A DNA stretch of 64,000 nucleotides from Ifrita kowaldi. Lineage: Eukaryota > Chordata > Aves > Passeriformes > Cinclosomatidae. Location: positions 511,032-575,031 of the forward strand of contig VZRS01014563.1 of assembly GCA_013398055.1 (NCBI GenBank). Reading direction: 5' to 3'. The notes beneath the pieces are model-generated. The model was not told the origin of the DNA, did not search any database, and was given only the letters and a program-made list of their open reading frames with translations. The position numbers and the translations under genes are program-made. The number at the start of each line of letters is the position of its first letter. Position 1 is the stretch's first letter. Shown here piece by piece: positions 15,037-27,032 of this stretch.

Positions 15037-18000
15037 AAAGCTAAAGGTGTCTATTTCCCCCCACACACACACCCAGAACTGCCCATCTCACCATGCCTCT
15101 CCTCTCAAGCCATGACCACAGCTGACAGATCAGGTCCCTCCTCTGTCCATGAACTGAATCCCATTTGGCAGGGGCAAGACAGGAGTTTGGAGGAATCCAG
15201 GGTATTCCCAGAAGCATGCCAGAGGGAAGGGAAGCAGAAGAGGAACCATAATGCAGGAAAACAATAGAATGACTCAGCATCCTGAAAAAGCATCAGATTA
15301 TAAAATAATAAAGTGACAAACCAATTGTCCTTCTTTGGGGTCAGTCATAAGAAGCTGTGGGATGAAGCTGATCTTACCTGAAGTGGAAAATACTAATAAC
15401 TCTAGCTATGACTTCTATAAAATGGACATTATCCATTCAATGGGCATTATCTCTTCTTTTTTCATATTCATGGACAGATTCTGAGGTGAAGCAGAGCAAG
15501 TGCTGGGAGAAAAAAGATCCAGCCACTGAAGTACCGTGTGGTTCAGACCTTAAGTTCCAGAGTAGGCAGGAAGTGTGGAACCAGGGGAATGGCCCTGAAA
15601 GGAGAGGTGGAGGAGAAGAAGGGGTGGTGCCACAAAGCCTCTGACCTGGGCTCCAGGGACAGCCACCACCAGGCAGCTCCACCTGGGCGGGAAAGTTCCA
15701 CATCTGTGAGCAGAAGGGACTTCAGGATCGATGGCAGCATGACCAGGGTCTCCGTGGCACCAGTGAGCTGCTTCTGGTGCACAGAAATCCATCACAGAAC
15801 TGCTCCTGAGTGGAGAGAAAGCCAGCCAGCCATCCCTGCTGCTCAAGGTCAAGTCCAGACAGGGAATATAACGCTGTCCTTGACTACACAGCAAAAGGAA
15901 AAATTACTTTGGTGCCTTGTCACAGAGTTCAACCGTTTCCAATCAGTAATCACAGTGCAACATCATGCCTGGTTTGTGTTGTGAGGAGTGAGCCCGAGCG
16001 GATTTTTTGGCCTCTGCATTGAAAACTAGGCTGAAAACAACTCGTTTGTATAGGCCACCAATTCCTTATCAGTTACTTAATTATAACTTTCACCCTCCAT
16101 GTACAGAGTTGGGTTTGAAACAGTGATCAAAGGATCTTTAACTTGTACCAATAGCATAAAGCAAATCTTCTGGATTCTTTTAGCTCATACAAGAGATTAA
16201 ACATTCCTCTTTAAGCATTGTGATTTCTCTTTTCTTTCTCGTAGAGTCAGAAATAAAAATTTCATTTCCTCTTTGTTGTACCATGAAATCTCCCTTTTCT
16301 AATGAGTGTATGAACCAGTCATTTTGCTCTTAATAGGCCACTTACTGAATTTGATGGAGGAGATAATTAAATGTGACAGATATTCATATGCATCTATCTT
16401 AAAACTAGCACTCAAAGATTATAAAAGCCATAGCATTCTCTTAATGAAATATGGCTGAACATGAGAAAAACACATTTCAATGTGTCTGAAAACAACCGCA
16501 AAATTTAGAGATAAACACTATTAACACTTGGTAAGCCTGCACGGGTTTGATATGTACCACAGACACAACAGCAGCAAAAAAAATACCCTTTTTGAAGTAG
16601 ATAAAAGCTGAAGATAAATTTGTTTGGCTTCCAAACAAGAGAGAATGAGTATGAAAGTCCAAGAGAGTATACACAGTATAACTACTGAAGCAAGAGGCTT
16701 TTTATAACTCGTAAAGAAAATGCCAAGGAAAATTCATTTAAATAAACCTTTTCAAAACTTCAGCACTGAATTTCAGTGGCCATTAGTCAGGCCTTGTGTT
16801 CCTGGGTAGTGTTAAAAGCCTGGGCTATGGTAGAATATGTTGGGAAACCAACTGGATCGATAACTCCCAGGATTTTCTCCATTCAGTCTCAGTCCTGCTC
16901 TATTCACCCAGCTGGGTTCTTGGCACTTAAATTTAGTCCATTTAACTAAGGGACAAGGAAACGTTGCGGAAGGTAGAGAATTAATTGTAACAGCATTCAG
17001 AAACCAGGAAAATTGGATGATTCTTAGGGCTTGTGGGATGACAGATGCAGCCAGGTGCACTGCCAGGAAACCACTGGTGTGCAGCCGGGACCCAAAGCCG
17101 GTGCAGCAGGAAGGAGCACCAGGGCAGGGCAGAGCTCCCACTTCTTACCTGGCAGAGCACCAGTTGTGGAACAGCTGCTCTGGAAAACCTTAAGCAGTTA
17201 GACCCTCGTGACAGGTGAAAGATACCAGAAGAGAAAATAGAAATTTCAAAAAAGAGAAAGTGTTTGAGAAGGGCAGTGAAAAGGATGTGAAGAGAAGGCT
17301 GCTATGGGGGAGATGGGGCAGCCAACACAGACACTGCATCGCCTTGCTGCCAGTCTCAGACGTGGGAAACGTGGCCTTCAAGCTAGAGAGATCCATATGT
17401 GTTGAAGAATTGGACAGGGTGATGCTGTGAGATCATCTGAGACCCCTGTTCAAGGCTGGTGATGGGTTTCCACCTTAAATTTTACACTCTTTGGAAGGTA
17501 TGTGCTTGCCTTCCTGTGGGGAAGGAACTGCTTTAAGTATTGCTAAGATTGTTGTCCTGTCCAACTGCATTTCATGTTGCTGTGGTTTGACTACCTAAAT
17601 TTGGAAACCATGCCAGGATCCAAGTTGTCTGACAGGGAATCGCCTCCTTTTCCTGCTTAGGCACAATTCTCTCTCAGACCCCTGCAGAACCACTACCCGG
17701 CCCTTAAATTTATTTACAAAGGATCCCTTGTTTACACAGTATTTAGACTTGAAATTATCAGGGGGAAATAAAAAAGTCACATAATTTCAGGGCTATAAAA
17801 CCTGTTTCTAGCACAAATAAACTCTCCTGTTCCTCCTTTGCCTCTCAGGATGTTGCTGCTTTTGGGAACCTTTCTTGGATTAAATGATTTGATGAGCAGC
17901 TTCCAGTGGAGAAAAGTACTTATCCCACAGTTTTGTATCGAGAGCCAGACACGAGGTTCTGAGGCAATGCTGGAGCTGTGTCATGCAAGTGGTTGGGCCA

Positions 18001-21000
18001 TGCCCTCTCAGATGATTGGTGCCATTAGAACCCAAAACTTGGCCTCCTAAACAGAAAGAGGCGTTTGGAGTGCACGATGCCTGGCGGTTGCAGGCTTTGT
18101 TCCAGGACCAGAGTTCACAGAGTTGAGCGAGATGCCTGAATTCCCTCTGGGGTGAAGGGAGAGGATTAAGTGCCTCAGAATGAGATTCAAAGCAGGCAGC
18201 GAGTAAAGCAGGGAACACTTAAGCCTGCCTTAGGAAATACTAAAGAGAGGGGTGTATCTGAAATCCTCCATAGATCCACGGTTTAGCATTGACCCACATC
18301 CATGAGAGAGGAGATGCTGTGAAAACGGGATTCAGAGCCCATAACCCCATCCCAGAATTAATTTGTCAACTTTGAGTAAAAGACTTCTGCTTGCTGTTAA
18401 TGCCAAGGTTAGAAGACAGATGGGGCAGGAAGTGGAGGCTGTAACCACAGTCTACTTTTAGAGTAGCGAAAACCTGTGTCTGAGTTCCTTCATGAGTTTG
18501 AGAGGCAAAACCACATCCTTTCCTTTCCAGAAGGGCACACATAAATCTCAGGAGCCACTTTCCCTTTCACCTTTTGGAGTAACAGAGCAGCAAATAACAG
18601 TGGGGCTGGAGATGGGGAAGGGGCACCAGGTGAGGAGTGGCAGACAAAATGAGCATCGCGATCCCTTCCCCGCAGAGCTGCAAAGCAAGGAGCCTCAGCT
18701 GCCTGCAAGGACACGGAGCTTTATGCTCCACTCACCTCTGTCATGTAAGAGGAACACAGCAGGTGTAAAGGTAAGAGGAAACTGTGCTTTGATCATGAGC
18801 AAAATTTATTTCAGGCCACATGAGAGGAGAGAGGCCATGGGGCAAGAGGGAGAAGGTGGTGGAGAGGAGCCAGCCATGGCAGCTGCAGGCAAATATGCTC
18901 TCGTCACCAAGCTCTCATCTCGCACTGGGAAAGCCTTTGGATGAAGCACTTAAAAGAGCAGCCTCTAGCTATTAGCTGAAGATTTTATTAATTTCCATGT
19001 ATGTGCCCTTGCAGAAGGTTGAATTTCTTTCCATCTCCTTCAGCCCTGCTGTCCTCCAGCCCTCTTCCTACATTCCGTGTTGGCAGCACTTTCCGACGTG
19101 TGTCCCTAGGGAATATAACCCACACAGGTCTCCTCCTTGTGTCTGTATCATTAACAGGAAAATTCAGCAGGACCCATGGCAGGCATGATTTTTACTCTCC
19201 CTCCTCCTCTCGTGTCTGCCTTTATTCAGACAAATCAGCACCGCTTCAAAGCTCCCCACTTTCCCAGCATCCAGAACACCTTATCCTGGCTGCTTTAGAG
19301 ACGCTGGGATAAATCAGATCTGCTGCATTTCCTGGCCTTACTTCATCTATTGCTTTTGGGGATCGTTTTCAAACAAAATATCAGGATAATTTGGCATGGG
19401 CTATTTTTAGCAAAGCTTAGTTGCATATTCTGTTTCCCACTCAACAAAATGGTTTTTTCCACCCTTATTAGCTCTGAACCTCATGCAGAGGCTGTACCAG
19501 TAATGAGGAATCTTTTGGGTTTGCTGTGACAAAGACATATATTTTTTAAGCATAATAATTCCTTCTCTTTGGTAGCAACCCAAATTACCCTGCACACCCA
19601 ACCTGACTGTACAACCAATGGTTTGCTGTCCTGGGTTAAATAAAAGCACCTCCTGTTTCCTCCATGATATTTTATTTGCTTTTCTCCAGTCACATCGGTC
19701 TTGTACCGGTTTGAGCAGTAAATTGCCAGACCTGCCGTTTGTTTTGCCATTTCCCTCAGAAGTCTGGGATGCAAATTATCTAGTCCCCCTCTCATGGATG
19801 CATTAAGCCTTTTTCTTTAAAGGAATCTTAAAAATGCAAACAAACAGTAATGGGGAAAAATAAGGCTTTTTGGTCTTGTAGAGTGAAGGGATTTTTTTTC
19901 CTTTCAACATACTGATATGAGGAGGTTAATGTGTCACTATAAAAGAAGTGCGGCACTCTGCTGTTCTCTCATGGAATACATTACTTAAATTCTCACTATG
20001 AATTTACATCTTTTTTTTTTCCTGAGATGTAGTTTGGCACTTAGTAGGAAATGAATCTTAAATATTTTGAAAGTGCAATTTAACATCTCAGCAAAACCCT
20101 GAATAGTGAATTGTGCTTTATAGAAATTTTAAGGCCTGGCTGAAACTGACTTTAAAAAGAATAGGGAATTACATTTTTAGGTGATGCTTTAGCTGCAGAT
20201 GATTCTCCTACAGTTTTTAGTTACCTTATTTATCCAGTTGTAAGCTTGGAATATACTTTTTATATATTTTTAGGGTGATTCTTATTTTGAATGGCTTTCA
20301 TTCTTTGTGTAAATATCATATATGCATTTATATATGTAAAAAGTTATATGCTACCAAAAATTGCTTTTTAACTAAACAATAGCAAAAAAAATCCGGAAAA
20401 ATCCTGATACTCTATAGAGATGAATATGACTTGTAATTGTTCACCTATATGTTTTATAATTTCTGGAGACACTTCTAAACCATTCAGATCAACTCCACAA
20501 GGCTTGGGAAAGAACTGGTGTTGAACTCATCTTTCTTGCTCCCATCTGATAGGTCAGGAATTATCTGCCCTTCTGCTTATATCAATTTTACATCACTTTA
20601 AACTGATGCTCACATCGATCAATTCTGCTTTACCTGGATTTAAGTCAGAAATTAGGGTTGCTCTGAGTGTACAGCTGGCAAGCCCGAAACATTCACGGGG
20701 CAAAAAAGCAGTTTTACTCCGCAGAGAGCCATTTCTGGGTGTCCTCAAAAACATGTGCGCAAAAGAAATGTCCCCTGCAAAACCACTCATCTGTCTCTTA
20801 TGTCTTTTTACAGCAGAATAGCACCAGTTTGTCCTGTGATGGACTTAAAAGCAGCACTTTCGCTTTTAAGTGGAAAAGTCCGGCTGTGGTGAGCAGCTCC
20901 CAGAGGAGTGGGTGCGCTGGGGCACACTTGCCTTGGCAGATTTGCCTGAATGCTCTGACACTTGGCGCCTGCTTGGTGGATGGTGCTTGCCATTAAATGG

Positions 21001-24000
21001 GGTCGTTTTGTTTCCTCCTAAATGCTGATCCAAAACCCATCAGTGGAAATCTTTCTTCCAGCCTCAATCAGCAGCATTTCAGTACTCTTGAGATGTGCCT
21101 GTTTCTAGCTCTGGGTTTGATGGGTGTTGAGCACGAACTGGAAGGGGTTATATTTTATTAACCTTCCCTCAGGACTAATGAATTGTTCTACTTTGCAATT
21201 CATTAACATCCTAATGGTCATCCAGGTCTTGTTTGAACACAAAGGGAAAAAAAGCCTGAAAACATGCAAGAATGCTCATTTTGTGAGACTGAAGTCGATG
21301 TGTGTGTGTGTTTAACTCCTGGTAACAGTGCTGGACCTTCCCAACGTACAATTCCCCTTAAACCCAGTTGCAAAATGTTACACAGACTAATTGCACATTA
21401 TAGAAGAAACTATCATCATTTTCAGCATCACCTTGTTGAGGGCAACGCTGAACAGGATCACCTGACCAGCCTGCATTGTAGCATCTTTTATTTGGTAAAA
21501 TAATCTACTCTTGTTTTTCTTCTCCTGCTACAGAAACAAATAAATCTTGAATGTCTCCTTTTTACCGAGGCTCCACTTATTTTCATCTTTTTCCCCTTTT
21601 TTTGGTGTTTCTCCGAATTATGCCGATTTTTGCTTTTTCTTTTCTTGAAACAAGACTGCCCAAATTAAGCACACACCATTTGCAAGGTTACTGAGGGCTT
21701 TGTGCTCCTCTCTCATAGTCTCACCCCTGGGTTGGTCTGTGTCTGCTGACTCAGGAAGTTTTCCTTTCCAGGATGGCTGCACCTCTATTTATTTCTTTTA
21801 ATCAGGCTGAGTCAAACATATGCTCCTTTCTGCTGGAGCTCTCTCCTCTCTAAAATTGTTTTGGCTGAGGCTTTATTAGGTTGTTAGATCTATGCTGCTT
21901 GCCCTCTTGCTCAAATCTGCTTTTGGGCTTTTGTTTTTTATGCTTGTCTCCCATCAGTCCTTTTAAAATGAGTAACTGTCAGAGCCACGAGATTTATTTT
22001 TGTTCTTGCCATCAGTTTCTGCTAACAGAATGACCTATTCCAGAGCATGTTCCTTTGCCTGACTTTCTTTTCTTTCCCTCCATGAGAAATAAGTGCTCAC
22101 AAGAAAGTTTGGAGATTTGACACGGGGAGCAAGAGATAAGTAGGGGATCCGAGAGTGCCCAGAACAGAGGAGGAGACACTTCCAAAAGAATTGAACTTCA
22201 GCTGCAGGCTGATTTGTGAGGCTATTCTGCAGTTGAAGAAACAAAAGAAAACCTGGGGGTGGAGGGAAATGAAAGCAGTGTAGAGGGCAAGAGGAGTCTT
22301 TGTGTTTGGGATAGAGTTTTGAGCTTAATTTAAATCATAATTGGAAGCAGGATGCAGTTGGGGAAAAGCAGACAATGAGAACACAGCAAAACGAAAGACT
22401 GACCAGGCTAAGTGTGAAGAGATGGGAACAATTTCTTTTAAAAATCAAAGGCAGAGACGGTGTAAGCTTGGAAAATCCTCTTCTCTACATTCTGGTAGTT
22501 TAAAAAATTCTGTTCAAAATCAGAACAAAACCAACGAGCTTCTGACAATTTCTGATAGAAGGAAAATCCTGGAGAAATTAATTTGGAAAAATAAAAAAAC
22601 AGTGGTAGTTTCATGTCCCAGGGCAGCAGGGAACAGCCAGGCTATGGAGTGCAATCTGGGCTGGCAGCGGAGGGATAGACCCCAAAATCTGAGTCAAGGC
22701 ACCCAGGTTTTGGACACAGAATTTCAGGCTCCTCCAGGATGTGTGTTGCAGGAATCCTTCTGGAGACAAGGCCTCCAGGCTGATGGGTGAGCAGGGATTC
22801 CTGCACCGGGTTTTCTGGGGATGAGAAGCCGCTCCCACGTTGCCAAACTGGGCACACCGGCGCCTCAGAAATCAGCTAAAATCTGGCAGAAATAAACCAA
22901 AGCCCATTGTTTCCACATGAACCCTGGTTCATTTTGGTGAAGAGACATTTTCTGACAGGAAAATTGTTTCGAATCTGAATCTTCATTTGATCTTTTTTAT
23001 TTTATTTTATTCAGACCAGGGCACTGCTGCAGCAGAAAAAGGGAATGTGAGCCAGGATGTGGTGCTATGGGATGCTGCTCCTCACTGTCTCCAAAGCATA
23101 AAAATTACTGAACTTCATTTTCTTATGTCATGAGAATATAATGGAGATAGCAGTGGTTATTAAAATTAACATTTTCTTTTCAACACACAGTGTTCCTCAA
23201 AGTTTTCTCTTGGATTTTTGCATTTTTTGATGGAAATTTGGCCCCACATATTTGCAGCAAAAAGTTTAAGCGACCAGTGGCTGGCAGGAAACACATCTGA
23301 CATATGTCTGTGCAGATATGTGGCAACTTATTATGTTCCCAAGTACTGGGGCCTTCACATTTAGCAACAGATAAACTGTGATGTTCCCCTGACATGTTCT
23401 TTTGAGTCCTAGCCAACTGTATTTTTTATTTCTTTTTTCTCTCTTTTTTTTGGTACATGTAATGAACATAAAATTTATAAAGAGCACTTACGACAGCACA
23501 AAGAATCTGCTCTCTAAAGTGACTCTAAATGTGTGGTACAGAAGAAATCAGATACAATGATCTAAAGAACCTAAAATCTGTCAATCTATTAAACTGTGAA
23601 CAACAAAAAACTCAGCACCTGGCACCTGTTTGTGTGAGCTCTTATATAAAAGTATCTCTGTTAATGGGCAGCGTTCCCGAATGGGAAACACTTGTTAGCA
23701 ATGCAGGAAATTCAATTCCGAAACTGGTCATGCTATACTGTACAATATATAACAACAGCAGCAAGCAGAAGAGCCATTTTATCCCATGTTGTGACAGAGG
23801 TTTAATTCACAGCTGATTTATAACATGACCATGAAGACCTGAAAGTCCATGCACTGAGTATCAGCCTGGGGAGAACTTCACTTTTAATACTTTACATTAA
23901 ATATAGTTTATTGTTGGCCCATTCTAAAGGGATGGAGCAGCAAGGACAAAATAAAACAAAAGTTGGTGTCTTTTGGCAGTTTTGTGGCAGTTCTGAGCAT

Positions 24001-26751
24001 CTTCTGAGCAGGAATCACAAATTATATCTACTGACAAGCTGAACTATTGTAAAATATAAATGAAGTGAGGGAAGCTTTGGTCCTGGCGTTGCCTTTCTTT
24101 GGTTTTCAAGGATTTTTTTTTTTAAGGATTTACAGTTTAAACCCTACGAGTGGTGCTTATGCCTCTTTTGAAGCTTGAAATGTGTCAGCTGAAGCCAGGC
24201 AATAATTTATAAAGCAATCTCACTGTTTCTGCACCTCTCCACCCCTTCCTCCCCAAGAGCCCAGGTGTTGGCATGAGGACGAGCAGCACCTTGGCACCCT
24301 CCTCTGTGCCTCAGGCACCCACAGCACCCTGAGGGTGCTTAGAAACACAGTGAGGGTGCCATGGCAGCACCTATTGCATTTGGGAAACACCCAGAAACTA
24401 AACCCTGCTGAGAGGGTCCTCTGCACACCCTCTGATGCCCCTCTCCACCCCAGCAGCCCCACGGCAGTGCTGCCCTTCATCTCTCAGCAGCCACCTCCCA
24501 TCCCCAGCTGGAGCATGAGGACAGCCCTTTGCTCAGGGATTGCTGACAAATCTTCTCACAGGTGCTTCTCCCGATGTCTGGGGCCTCCACAGCAGGTCCA
24601 CGGAGCACACACAGCACCATGGATGTGCCAGAAAGGCATCAGGTGCTTCTCAGATGTGCAGCTTCCAGCTGGTAACAGGGAGGGCAAGATAATGGATGGC
24701 TCTTTTCATCCAAGTGACCTGGAAAAAGTGAGGGAAGCAGTATTGTCTGCCTGGAATTTCTACACTCCCTTCACTCTCATTAGAAGCAAAAACTTTGAGG
24801 AGTTAAAGCCCTCCAGTACAACCAACACCATTTACATCCCGGGTGACCCATGGGGCTCTGATTTTTATATTTATGGCCAACTGTTTAAAGTCCATTCCTG
24901 GTTTGGTTTTAGTGCCTGACCATGGCTTGATTGCCCATTACAGAGGCAATCACTGAGTTCTTTGATTCAGTGAGCAGCACAGGTTAGAGGATGAAGAGAT
25001 TCCTTTTGGCAATTACCAGTCGTGAAGTGTTTCCACGTTAAATACTCGATTCTAAAGTAAATTTATAATCCTTATTCTCTAGCCACTGCAAAAGAGACTT
25101 CTACAGGTTCTTTCCATTAATTACTGTTTTTCATTTCTAGATGTGGACCTAAGCAATATGAGCATGGCTTATGAAAGCCCAAGGAATGGATATGCATGGA
25201 TGACTAATCCCAGGACACCTGCAATCCACAGCATAGGATTGCTATCAGTAAATGCGACTTTGGCAGCCTCTCAGTACCTGTGCCAGAAAAACGCTGCTGT
25301 TGTACCCTCCAGGCGTGGTGGTGAGAAAATTGTAGAGTCACAGATCCAAAAACTAACACAGAGCAGCTCCAGCAGCTTGGAAGGGCTCAGGATTGGGAGA
25401 GTTTGCCAGTGCCCTGTGTAGGATCCTAGCACAGATCGCACCCTTTGTGCACAGTGTAAGGGGGGCTGCAGGCAAGACCCCAAGCACTGAATTTTAGCTG
25501 TTTGCCTCTTGCTATCCCCACTGCTTTCCTCCAGCCACTCACCACTGACACAAAGCTATCAGCTGAGGGAGAGGATTTGGTTTTAAACCCCAACATAGCG
25601 GTCACAACAGGTAGCAAAGGCTCCTGTTATTTACAGAGCCCTGACTCCAAGCTGCAGCTCTGCCTTGGTCTGCTCCAGGATTGCTCCATTCTGCTCCCCA
25701 CAGCCAAGTGGTAAAAGAAGGGACCCCTACTCCCCCCTAAAGAATGGGTGAAAGTCAGTACTGCCCCTTTCTGAGCAATAACTTTGAGCTGGAGCATCCT
25801 GCTGGAAAACAGGGATCCATCTTCCTCCCCCACTGGCATTCAGGATTTAAGGTGGTGAAGGGAGGTGGTATGTCCCAATTATTTTTGCATTTCATATGTC
25901 ACCAGCTGAAACAAGGAGTTACCTCCGAGGCAGGGACAGGTGTCTGGCAGCCTGGAGCAGGGGCAGAGCATCACAGATTTGGCACTTGGCTGCATGACCA
26001 AAAAGTGGCTTCTCACTTCTGCTTGTGTTTCACTTTCTGAAAGCTGTGTGGAAGAATTTAGAGCTGCCTGGGTAGCCTGTGATATTCTCACTGCCACTTG
26101 AAATTCATTGAAATGTTGACTCTTTCAGAGGAGCTTTGATGGACAAAGGCAGTACCTTGGACCAGAGTGTTTGCACTAAACCCCTTGAAGATCAATGAGC
26201 CAGAATGATCAGACAATTCCAGTTACTTTTGGGGACTGCATTTATCTTACAAGACGGCCTTAAAATTTGGTTTTCATACATTATTCAAAGTCCAGATGTA
26301 CCTAGCCTTTATGCATTTCTTCTTGCCCATAAAGCCTCTTCATTGCTTTTATTGTCACTGTAATAATAAAGCTGCATCTTTAATATGCACAGTACAGCCA
26401 CCAAAGCTGTACTTACTAAGCAAATGTTTTGGATCGAGTCAGTTTGGCGTAAAACAGATTTTGATGATTCCAAATGGAAACCTCTCTCCTGCAGGAGCTC
26501 CCAGGAGTTTGGAAATGCTGTATTGCATAAGACACAGGCACCTTGTAACCCTGGGTAAACGTTTCTGGAGTGTTGTTCCTCTCCATGTTGCAACAAGGGT
26601 TTCTCTCTAAGTTAATGTGCCCAAAATGCACTGTCAGGGTGTGTATACACACAGCACAGGGCTACGTGATTTTCTTCCTCTGCTTGTTTGCTCTGTTGGA
26701 TCAAAGCTTTAGGGAAAATATATAAAAATTATTAGCCTACATAGGCATATG

Positions 26752-26787
26752 ATGCATTTATGTATATGTTTACATACATAAATGCAT
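26752..26787. repeat. Perfect inverted repeat, 14-bp arms, 8-base loop
   Basis: ATGCATTTATGTAT at 26752-26765 is the exact reverse complement of ATACATAAATGCAT at 26774-26787, with ATGTTTAC between them. The surroundings are rich in TA/TG/CA dinucleotides (26740-26810), so this may be a decayed AT-rich microsatellite that became palindromic. It lies about 100 bp upstream of the SINE. No mobile-element termini are visible at the arms. Confidence 0.85.
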
Positions 26788-26888
26788 ATATTTATATACA
26801 CATTCACATATTTTAGTTACTATTCACTGCCACTAATCCACATTTATAAGCTGTGAGGGGTTCCCAAAGCTGGTCACAAGTTTGAGGG

Positions 26889-27032
26889 ACCCTGAGATGA
26901 GCTCAGCTGGTCAGAGCATGGTGCTGATAATGCCAAGGTCGTGGCTTCATCCCTGTATGAGACAGTCACTTAAGAGTTGGATTTGATGATCATTGAGGGT
27001 CCCTTCCAGCCCAGAATATTCTGTGATTCTGT
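26889..27032 (+). mobile_element. TguSINE1-like tRNA-Ile-derived SINE
   Basis: The head (about 26895-26960) resembles a tRNA-Ile gene. There is an A-box-like GCTCAGCTGG at 26901-26910, an anticodon stem TGGTG/TGCCA around the 7-base loop CTGATAA (26924-26930), and a decayed B box GGCTTCATCCC at 26943-26953 that appears to have lost the G of the usual TTCGA. The body (about 26970-27032) reads AAGAGTTGGATTTGATGATC and then a CR1-type end with CCCTTCCAGCCC and ATTCTGTGATTCTGTGG. This head and tail combination is what I recall for TguSINE1 of songbirds, mobilised by CR1 machinery. The insertion appears full-length but old, with many substitutions. I could not identify target-site duplications; CR1-type elements often lack clear ones. 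The family name is from memory, and a repeat-library search would confirm it. Confidence 0.85.

Larger units (their letters stand above)
1..26888. other. Non-coding unique sequence, left part of window
   Basis: I see no defensible gene here. Open frames are short, lie on both strands and overlap one another. The longest, about 150 codons at 18492-18944 and 194 codons at 24335-24919, show no domain, no repeat pattern and no family resemblance. The stretch holds a 14-bp tandem duplication near 959, a CA microsatellite near 4889, a short 11-bp duplication near 9804, a TATA-like motif near 10480 and a pair of TGCAATTAAT motifs near 15012. No CR1 or SINE end was recognised by eye on either strand. 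Composition drifts between AT-rich tracts (for example 20000-20480) and more GC-rich patches (for example 24230-24620). Intergenic DNA and a long intron cannot be told apart from sequence alone. Confidence 0.6.

Noticed and set aside
15538..15984. 148-codon plus-strand frame
   Set aside because: Overlapping open frames exist on the minus strand (15543-15782, 15550-15894), there is no family resemblance, and the DNA is locally stop-poor and GC-rich.
18492..18944. 150-codon ATG-initiated frame
   Set aside because: It has low-complexity Gly/Glu runs near the end, no domain, no splice signals that fit, and an antisense frame at 18490-18714.
26895..26965. tRNA-Ile gene
   Set aside because: The tRNA-like head is joined to a CR1-type tail and has a decayed B box, so it is the head of a SINE rather than a functional tRNA.
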